Assembly: GCA_037349315.1 (NCBI GenBank)
Contig: JBAIAC010000007.1
Coordinates: 6,324,001 to 6,388,000 of the forward strand
DNA: 64,000 bases
Reading direction: 5' to 3'
Source: Chelydra serpentina
Lineage: Eukaryota > Chordata > Testudines > Chelydridae
Position numbers and translations under genes: made by a program. Each line of letters opens with the position of its first letter. The first letter of the stretch is position 1. Shown in pieces: positions 57,100-64,000 of the stretch. The notes beneath the pieces are model-generated. The model saw only the letters and a list, made by a program, of their open reading frames with translations, was not told the origin of the DNA and made no database searches.

Positions 57100-57785
57100 A
57101 CTCACTGCTACAGTGCCTCCCTGTGGCTCACCTAGGGATTAGTTCTTCACTCGTCTGACACCCCCTCCTTGGGTTGTTTGACCTGTCGTGTGTGTGTGCC
57201 TCTCTCTGGACTCAGGTTACTCCCTCTTCATGACTTGGCCCTCTGCCCAGGTCACTATAGTTTCCCCCTTCCTGGGTATCAAAGTCCCACTGGACAAACC
57301 AAATCAGGCAGTCTTCCAATCCACTGCCCTCACCATGCCATTTCCCCGTGGTTGGTAGGGGCACATGGGCCCACATACTACTCTGGGTTCCAGCCCAAGG
57401 ACCCGATGCCAGCAACCCCAGTCTGCTCCAGCTCCCAGGTCTTGTCACTAGCTCCCTGGACTCCTTCCTACCTTTCTTCTCTATCTTCTGCCCCCAACAT
57501 TAACACTGGAACTTCCTTGCTACCTGTAGCTATTTCACCTCCTCTCAGGTTCTTGCCAGCGTCTATATTCCCAGACAGGATCCCACAGCTTACTCTTCAT
57601 TGTGCCATGCCCTGGGAGCAACTGCAGAGTGCTTTCCTACCCCTTTTATCACCAACTTCCTCTCTTTACCCTGTCCGAGTTCTTCCCCAGCTGGGCTTCG
57701 TCTCTAGGCCTTATCAGCCCTGGCTGTCCCCCAGATGTGGCCTGTTAAGGGTTAATTGGCCCTTTGTACCTAGCCAGGTAGATAC
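57100..57785. repeat. C/T-rich LTR-like block
   Basis: Composition and the ending (GGCCTGTTAAGGGTTAATTGG) recall turtle LTRs. The continuous plus-strand frame (227 codons) is low-complexity Pro/Ser/Leu-rich and has no family I know. Ends are not defined. Confidence 0.25.
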
Positions 57786-58444
57786 CCCATCGCATCTGAT
57801 CTCAGAAAGACAGAACAAAACACACCTTCCCCAAACTGAAGGCCTGACCTAATTCCAACGGAAGCCAGTGGGGATCCTTCCATCAGCTCCAGAGGAGCAG
57901 GAGAAGATGCCTGATCTTCGTGAGACAAAAAATGTGGGGTTTTTTTTAGTTGTTTGTTTGCGATAGTTTGGTACAAGTCCACAGCCCAGCCCTAGCAAAG
58001 ATTAAATAAAGGCTACCGGCAATTTTTCTGTTCAGTAGATCAGTTGGGGGCAGAGCAACGATCTACAACCATACAAGCTGCTATTTTCTTGTCCAAAAGC
58101 AGCCCTAAACAGTTTTTAAAAATATGACCACTTCTGCATCCCTGACAGTGTCCTCTTACATACTAACTGAAATTTCACTTCAGCAGCCACCTGAAAGCTA
58201 TGCCTTAGGGATACTAACATTATTGGTCTTACATATGTCTAGCTCAGAAAACTTTTCTTGGGTCCAGTGAGCACCCCATACCTCCCTGTGTGACTTTTCT
58301 CCAGCAGAGCATGACTCGATCTAGTTGGACACTGTCACTGATCGGTCCATCAGCCCTCACAGAGAGAGCGCTGATCACAACACATCAGATGCGTTGTTCT
58401 AGCCAGTCCTCCAACTACCCGCTGGCCAAGCTGTCAGTAGCACT
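57786..58444. other. No recognisable feature
   Basis: The part next to the 7SL pseudogene (58270-58444) might be its rearranged 3' continuation, but I cannot align it to 7SL. Confidence 0.35.
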
Positions 58445-58552
58445 GGACACCCGATTGACATAGCGCACAGCAGCCTAAAACTCCTGAGCGATCAGCCAAC
58501 CGCAGCCTCCCAAGCAGCAGGGATTACAGGTGCGCGCCACCACACCGGGCCA
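58445..58552 (-). pseudogene. 7SL (SRP) RNA pseudogene, 5' domain
   Basis: On the minus strand it reads GGTGTGGTGGCGCGCACCTG, TAATCCC, GGGAGGCTG, GATCGCT, CAGGAGTTTTAGGCTG, GTGCGCTATG and ATCGGGTGTCC. These are successive blocks of the 7SL RNA 5' (Alu) domain. GTGCGCTATG followed by ATCGGGTGTCC is 7SL itself, not an Alu or B1 SINE, which lack that stretch. About six bases are missing after GATCGCT, and similarity stops after about 108 nt. No poly(A) tail and no S domain, so it is not a working SRP RNA gene. Confidence 0.8.
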
Positions 58553-58593
58553 GTGGGAATCCAAATCAATAAATAATGTCACATTTAAAGTCC

Positions 58594-59045
58594 TTGTCTA
58601 CACTACATGGCTTTGTTGACAAAAGTCAGCTTTCATTGACAAAACGGTGGAGTTGTACACAGCAATGCTCCTCCTGCCGATGTAACTCCCCTGCTATGCT
58701 GACAAAATAAAACCACCTTGACGAGTGGCATAGAGATTTTTGCGACGTAGTTAGAGTGATGCAGTGTCAGTGTAGACACTGCTCTTGTTTATTTTGCCCT
58801 AACTGACCTCCAGGATGGGTCCCACAATGCCCATCGTGACCACTCTGGTCAGCAGTTTGAAGTCCACTGCCCTGCGGTACATAGGAATGGGCCCCTCCCC
58901 AGTGTAAACGCCTGCGAATTTTTGAAATTCCTCTTCCTGTTTGCTGGTGTGGACTGTTCACACAGCATCTTCCCAGCGGACCATGCTGGCTTTCCACAAC
59001 AGACGCACTCCTGTGTGGAGTACACCGGAGCTGTTGGATCTGCTG
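58594..59045. repeat. TTGTCTACACTACA-type MITE
   Basis: The left edge TTGTCTACACTACATGG is mirrored at 58768-58782 by CAGTGTAGACACTG. The region up to about 59045 (GGTCCCACAATGCCCATCG and following) is typical of larger turtle Harbinger-like repeats. The right limit is uncertain. Confidence 0.42.
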
Positions 59046-59212
59046 AGTCTGGGGGGAGAGGAGGCTGGGCAGTCCTATGTTGGTGGCGGGAATCAAAGGC
59101 AGGGGAAGGCTCAGCCTACCCAAACTGCCTGCGTGGCCCTGCCCACACTCCACACCCCCCCCCCCCCCGGGCCCGCTCCTGCTTCCCACTGCGCTCTGCT
59201 GTGGGCACAGAT

Positions 59213-59905
59213 CTTCCCATGTGGCCGGGACCCCGGGCCAGTGGCGCCGGAACTGGGGTGGGGGGCAGGGGGCCATAGCCCTCCCACTTTTTGAAAGTGG
59301 ATGGGCCTGTCCTGTCCACTTTTTGCTGGGGCAGACCATGCCCCCTTACCTTCCTCTTCCCCCCAAGGCCCCACCTCCCAGCCAGGCCAGTGTGGAGAAC
59401 AGCCGGGGAGCCCGAGCAGCTGTGTGGAGCCACGGTGGATCCTCCACGTGCCCGGGGTGTGGGGGGGCTGAGAGCAGCCCTCAGCCTGTGTCCCCATGGT
59501 CCGCGACTCCACGCTGGCTGACCAGATGTCCTGATTTTATAGGGACAGTCCCGATTTTGGGGTCTTTTTCTTATATAGGCTCCTATTGCCCCCCACCCCC
59601 TGTCCCGATTTTTCACATTTGCTGTCTGGTCACCCTACCGGCTCCCCAAAGCTGCCCACGTGGCTCTCCCCGACCCGGCTCCAGCCCGGGGGAACGGGGC
59701 CTCAGAGCCACAGTCCGGCCACGGTAAGAGCTGCACGGGCAGCTGTGAGGAGCCCCGAAGTCATGGACCCTCCATTTGCCCAAGGCAGGCAGGGAGCCCA
59801 GATGGCAGGGACATGGGCCAGGGGCTGCTCGGGCCCCCTGCACTGCAAGCAGGTAGAGGGTCCGCTGCAGCCTGCCTGGGCCAGATTATGGTTATGAGGG
59901 GCCTA
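59213..59905. repeat. GC-rich repeat with a GACCAGAT hairpin MITE inside
   Basis: Opens near CAGTGGCGCCGGAACTGGGG with CCATAGCCC. At 59519-59638 is a short AT-rich MITE with TGACCAGATGTCCTG at its left and CTGTCTGGTCACCCTA at its right, holding GTCCCGATTTT twice. G/C-rich sequence resumes after it. Pro/Ala/Gly-rich frames crossing the region are not genes. Confidence 0.5.
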
Positions 59906-60592
59906 AGGCTAATGGGAGGGAAAGGCCTAAGTATGAATGACATATTGCAAAAAAAATTATGAAGTCATCAAACATTTCTCTACATACATATTTACATATT
60001 ATTTATTTATTTATGTAAAATTAAGTTTATTCTACTCTCACCACACTCAATTCTTCAAACAGATACTTCTGAGTAAGATGCAGCACGAGGGATGCTACAC
60101 TGTCCTTCTCTTAGGTCTCCTTCCTCCTAGGTAGTGGAGAGCTCATCTGTCTGAGGGTGAACACTGCAACATTCCCCATCCTGCTCACCTCTTTCAACCT
60201 GGTGCTTCTACCCTCAGCTCTCCCACCGCACAGTGCAAAGCCAAGCCCTGCAGGTGTTTCCCCCAAGCTATGGCCTCTACACCACACACCCTATCTCCCT
60301 CTGACTGCAGTCTGGGACGAAGCCAGCTTTTATTATGTAAAAGAAAACCACTCAGGTGTAAAATCCACTGGAGTAGAGGAAGTAGTAGTGGGGAAATTAC
60401 ATTGGGTGGCATTGTATTTTAGGCTGTCTTGCTCTGAAAGCTGTCTCCCAGTGTTGCACTGGCTGAGGACAATGAATTACTGTTTTCAAATTGAACCCAA
60501 ATATTATCTGTGGGATGATACCCAGTTTGTGTAGTTAACCTCCAGTGATTCACCACATCAGGCCATTCTGTCACTAAGCTCTTCTACAATTA
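59906..60592. other. No recognisable feature
   Basis: Nothing coding; AT-rich around 59950-60020. Confidence 0.35.
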
Positions 60593-60690
60593 GAATCATA
60601 GAATAGACTCATAGGACTGGAAGGGACCTTGAGAGGTCATCTAGTCTGGTCCCCTGCACTCATGGCAGGACTAAGTATTATCTGTTCATA
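60593..60690 (-). mobile_element. CR1 LINE 3' tail
   Basis: AATCATAGAATAGACTC, GGGACCTTGAGAGGTCATC and GGACTAAGTATTATCTG are the inverted CR1 3' end, cut abruptly at a palindrome. Confidence 0.78.
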
Positions 60691-60722
60691 CATACTATCT
60701 ATGTATGAACATAGATAGTATG
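60691..60722. repeat. Perfect 14-bp-arm palindrome
   Basis: CATACTATCTATGT, spacer ATGA, then ACATAGATAGTATG. CTATCTATGTATG is repeated once more just after it. Confidence 0.95.
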
Positions 60723-60747
60723 TTCTATCTATGTATGATCAGCAGCA

Positions 60748-60922
60748 GGGGGAGGGATAGCTCAGTGGTTTGAGTGTTGGCCTGCTAAACCCAGGGTTGT
60801 AAGTTCAATCCTTGAGGAGGCCATTTGGGGATCTGGGGCAAAAATTGGGGATTGGTCCTGCTTTGAGCAGCGGGTTGGACTAGATGACCTCCTAAGGTCC
60901 TTTTCAACCTTGAGATTCTATG
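60748..60922 (+). mobile_element. Cry-I / tortoise polIII SINE, full length
   Basis: Starts GGGGGAGGGATAGCTCAGTG with the A-box, then GGTTGTAAGTTCAATCC as the B-box, and ends GGTCCTTTTCAACCTTGAG and ATTCTATG. Opposite orientation to the 4.3-kb copy. The tRNA-like head is for pol III transcription of the SINE, not a working tRNA gene. Confidence 0.92.
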
Positions 60923-62584
60923 ACATGAGTTTTTTTAAGCATGAGTTCTGTGTGCACCAGTCCCCTACGGTTTGCATTTGTTTGTTTTAAGCTTTCTGTA
61001 AGAAAAAGGTAACCGCTAGAAGTGACACAGATCTTTAGATGGTTGCCCACTCATAATATTTAGCACTTCTGTACTGTTAGCTCTTCAAAATCACTGTACA
61101 AACATTAAACAAACTTAATCTAAAGCCTTTCAGCTTTTGAATGATTAGGAGTTGACAAAACAGAGCTATTCCCTGTTGTGTTCTCTGTCCCCCTGAACAA
61201 AAAGACTTCCCTGAAAATCAGCATCTTAAAAGAACCATTAAGGATCTTTCAAAAGAACAGTCCAACCCAAGGCTGCTGTAGTGATATCCTTGTTATATCG
61301 GGTCTGGTGTTTGTTTAAGCGTAGAATGAAAGGAGAGCTTCCTGTTTCATTTGCATGTGTAAATCAAGTAGACCTTGCTTATTTTTTCCCTTTAAAGTGT
61401 TCAGAGTTTAGGGGAGGAAAGTGAATGAGATTCTGCTTACACCAGGTGTGAAAAAGCAGAAGGGACCAAAATCTATTCTGCAAAAATCTGTTCTCCCTGA
61501 AGTCAATAAGGCTACACAGGTGTAACTCTCAGCAGGAATTGGCCTGTGTTCTCATTCCCTTCTTGAATCACATTCCATGCTTACCCAACATTTTCCACTC
61601 GGGAAAGAAGTTAGTTTGAGTTGGGGCACAAAAAAGAGGACCAACTTCAGGTTTATTTAGCTTTACGTTTTTGGGAATGAAACTCAAAAGAAATCAAATG
61701 TGAGGTATTTTTATGATGGATTGACCAGCTAGAGAACCAGCAAATGGACAGAACCTGCCTTTAGCCTATTCAGTCAGTCTTTCTATCATAGCCTGCTAAG
61801 AAGTGGATTTAAAATCCTTGACGGAGAGGGGAAGGAGAAACCTACAACATTGTGTGTTGAGCTTCCTTCTGTGCGTTTGCAACCCCTTAAAAGTACAAAG
61901 ATGTGTTGGCCTGTGGAATTAGACTGAGCATAAGGAATGAACTTGGTTTCCTGTGCATCCCAGTACAGAATCATACATCAAAGAAAAAAATGTGATGTCT
62001 TTGATTTTTAGTACAGTTCAATACAGTATTGAACACAGTGCATCATACATCTGAAGCCCCTCGATGGAAGGTTCTGTAAAAGCTAAAGTACTGGTATCCA
62101 GAATGGGATGTTTTGTTTTGTTTTTCCGACAAATGTGTGAGAATCCATTCCTTATACATGGGAGGGGCAATAGTTCTTGCTGGAGCTGGATAGCGTGTGT
62201 GCAGATTCTGTGCAAGCTTCCCCCCTACTGCTCTGGTACTGCCTCTTCCCCTGCCCCCACCTTGCCCTGCCTCCCCACAGGCACTCAGCAGTTGTCCAGA
62301 AACAGGACCCAGCACACATAGAAGATGACTATGACGGGCACTAGGATCCAGGAGGCAGCATCCTGGAGCTGCCTGACAGCCTCAGCCCAGGAGAGGGACA
62401 GAGGGAGCCTCTTCCCTCCCTGACAGCTAAGCAGAGCTCCGGAGAAATCGGGAGTGCGGGGGACAGTGCCTGCTCAAACTACACCCACAGCTGGCACGGG
62501 TTCCCATGGTAACCGGATTTTTAGTGTCCGGTCACCAATGTTAACCAGATCCCTGGCCGTGTGTTCCTGCAGCGCGGTGCCTGA
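60923..62584. other. 1.7 kb with no recognisable feature
   Basis: Around 61430-61550 words such as TTACACCAGGTGTGA hint at a decayed MITE. Nothing coding seen. Confidence 0.38.
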
Positions 62585-62592
62585 CCAGTACG

Positions 62593-63025
62593 CAGGGCCG
62601 GTGCAAGGAAGTTTCGTGCCCTAGGCGAAACTTCCTTGCATCCGCCCTGCCCCCCCCAGCCAATGCCGCCCCCCCCCCCCCAGCCAGCTCCCCCGCCCAC
62701 GGCAGGTGGCTCCCCATCCCACCCGCGGCAGCTCAGTGCCCCCGCCCGCGGGCCGCGGCAGCTCAGTCCCCACGCTCGGGGGCCGCGACAGCTGAGCGTG
62801 GACCCGGGAGGCAGGGGGCGGCTCGCTGCAGCTGCCTCCTGCCTCCCGGCTCCACGCTCAGCGGCTGAGCGGGGAAGCAGGGGGAGGCTCGCCACGGCTG
62901 CCTCCCGGCTCCATGCTCAGCAACTGAGTGTGGAGCTGGGAGGCAGGAGGCAGTCGCCCGCCGCCCCCCAAATCCTGGCGCCCTAGGTGACCGCCTAGGG
63001 TCACCTAGTGATAGCGCCGGCCCTG
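62593..63025. mobile_element. GC-rich non-autonomous hAT (CAGGGCCGG family), 433 bp
   Basis: Left end CAGGGCCGGTGCAAGG, right end GATAGCGCCGGCCCTG, TSD CCAGTACG / CCAGTAGG (7 of 8) at 62585-62592 and 63026-63033. It shares the GGAAGTTTC/GAAACTTCC hairpin and the CTAGGTGACCGCCTAGGG block with the 19643-20228 element. Confidence 0.88.
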
Positions 63026-63267
63026 CCAGTAGGGCCTAAAAATAGGAGGGCCTACGGCTATAGCCTTATTAGCCTAATGGTTAATCCGGCCCTGGGCTCC
63101 CCACAGCTGCCTGCCCAGCTCTTATGGCCAGGCTGTGGCTCAGTGCCACGCCGGCTGTAGTCGAGTCAGAGAGAGCCGAACAGGCAGCTGTGGGCAGCCT
63201 GGTCCCTCCACCTGCCCAGGGTGGGGGGCCTGGGACGTGGGTAGGGGGCTGGTTTTGCCTCCACCCG

Positions 63268-63350
63268 CAATGTTCCCTCTAATTTTTTCCATCCGTGCGC
63301 GGAATAAATTTTGTTATGTCCACCGAGGGATGTGTGGATGTGCGCCACTA
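63268..63350. repeat. CAATGTTCCCTCTAA repeat fragment
   Basis: GCAATGTTCCCTCTAATTTT, CCATCCGTGCGCGG and ATAAATTTTGTTATGT match a turtle repeat I recall. Only one arm is visible. Confidence 0.35.
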
Positions 63351-64000
63351 GTAGAAACAAAAAACCTAGCTATAATATAGATTGGACTCAGGTTCTCAGA
63401 TTTATTTTGTTTTGATGGTTTATTTGTTTGTTTTGGTTTTGGTTTTTTCCTTCCTGTCTCACATCTCATTTAAAAAAAACAAACCTGGAAGGATCCATAA
63501 AGCCACTACCGGATTCTGCTTCAGTCTCTTTCTTAGGACCCACCTCTGCCATGATATCTACAAAGTGCTACCAGCTGAGAGTGGTGAGGTGGCGGGCTGA
63601 GATCTTTTGAGGTATGATCATAGGCTCATTTTATTGTTACCTCATCCTTCCATCCCTTCCATTTGTTCCATCCACTTTAATCATAACCTAAGGCCTCCAT
63701 GGTCCAAAATCAGTGGCACTACACACACGCTTAAAGTTACATGCATGCATAAGTGTTTGCAGGATCAGGGCCCTGGAGTGTAAACTCTGGTGCAGTGACT
63801 GTCTTTTGACTGCATACCAGAATAATACCAAGCACAATGAGGCTGTGTTCTTTGACAGGTACTCCAGGCACTACTGCAATATAAATAAAGAATAATAAAT
63901 CTAGTGTCTTACCATGTCTTATGTGCTGGTTAAAAATGGTCTTAGTACGTTTATGCCTTTGTGTATATGTCTTATTAGTGTTGGACTATTTTGCATATCA
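63351..64000. other. No clear feature; MITE trace
   Basis: At about 63718-63776 ACGCTTAAAGTTACATGC and AGGATCAGGGCCCTG are a trace of the GTGCTTAA MITE. The rest is AT-rich and unassigned. Confidence 0.35.

Noticed and set aside
57169..57852. 227-codon Pro/Ser/Leu-rich frame as a possible exon
   Set aside because: Pyrimidine-rich DNA without splice-site context or known domain; more like an LTR.
58500..58552. Alu or B1 SINE (mammalian contamination)
   Set aside because: The first 50 bases would fit, but the next 50 carry 7SL-specific sequence absent from Alu and B1, and the surroundings are turtle-type repeats.
60748..60820. tRNA gene
   Set aside because: A- and B-box are those of a Cry-I SINE head; the body and CR1-like tail follow directly and no cloverleaf with a proper acceptor stem is expected.

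Overview
The window looks like non-coding DNA from a turtle (Testudines, probably cryptodire). The evidence is the repeat content: tRNA-derived SINEs of the tortoise polIII/Cry-I type with a CR1-like 3' tail, many CR1 LINE 3' ends of the turtle/archosaur kind, several hAT families with exact 8-bp target-site duplications (TSDs), Harbinger-like and fold-back MITEs, Penelope-like element (PLE) fragments, and one very young Ty3/gypsy retrotransposon. I recognise no host-gene exon, so the window is intergenic or deep intronic. Species assignment is inference from repeat families remembered, not from a search.

Layout. 1-5.1 kb: LTR-like fragments and a 0.87-kb hAT element with TSD GGCTATAC, then a Cry-I SINE. 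5.7-9.8 kb: the ruin of a ZMYM1-like hAT transposase gene, split by a CR1 3' end and by a 2.4-kb element with inverted ends. 10-15.9 kb: CR1 tails, fold-back fragments and LTR-like repeats. 15.9-17.6 kb: a complete 1649-bp hAT element whose 3' end is duplicated in inverted orientation; a shorter relative lies at 33.8-34.5 kb. 18-35.6 kb: MITEs, SINEs, an ERV-type LTR, and three members of a GC-rich hAT family with CAGGGC(C/T)GG ends.

35.7-46.5 kb is a three-level nest. A hAT element (TSD GTTTAATC on both sides) carries a CR1 LINE, and the CR1 carries a Ty3/gypsy element at 38108-46265. The gypsy element is on the minus strand. It has one open 1751-codon Gag-Pol frame with every expected catalytic residue, a primer-binding site, a polypurine tract, and LTRs that differ by one base seen by eye plus four copies of a 38-bp minisatellite. 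It must have inserted very recently.

46.5-64 kb: PLE fragments (including a GIY-YIG endonuclease piece), a LINE-1/Tx1-like fragment, a CR1 carrying two insertions, two more CAGGGCCGG hAT elements (one with a 51-bp, 12-unit minisatellite), a 7SL (SRP) RNA pseudogene, a CR1 / perfect palindrome / Cry-I cluster, and further MITEs.

No gene set works together here in the usual sense. The logic of the window is a layered record of transposition: old hAT and CR1 copies as targets, GC-rich non-autonomous hATs landing later, and the gypsy element last.
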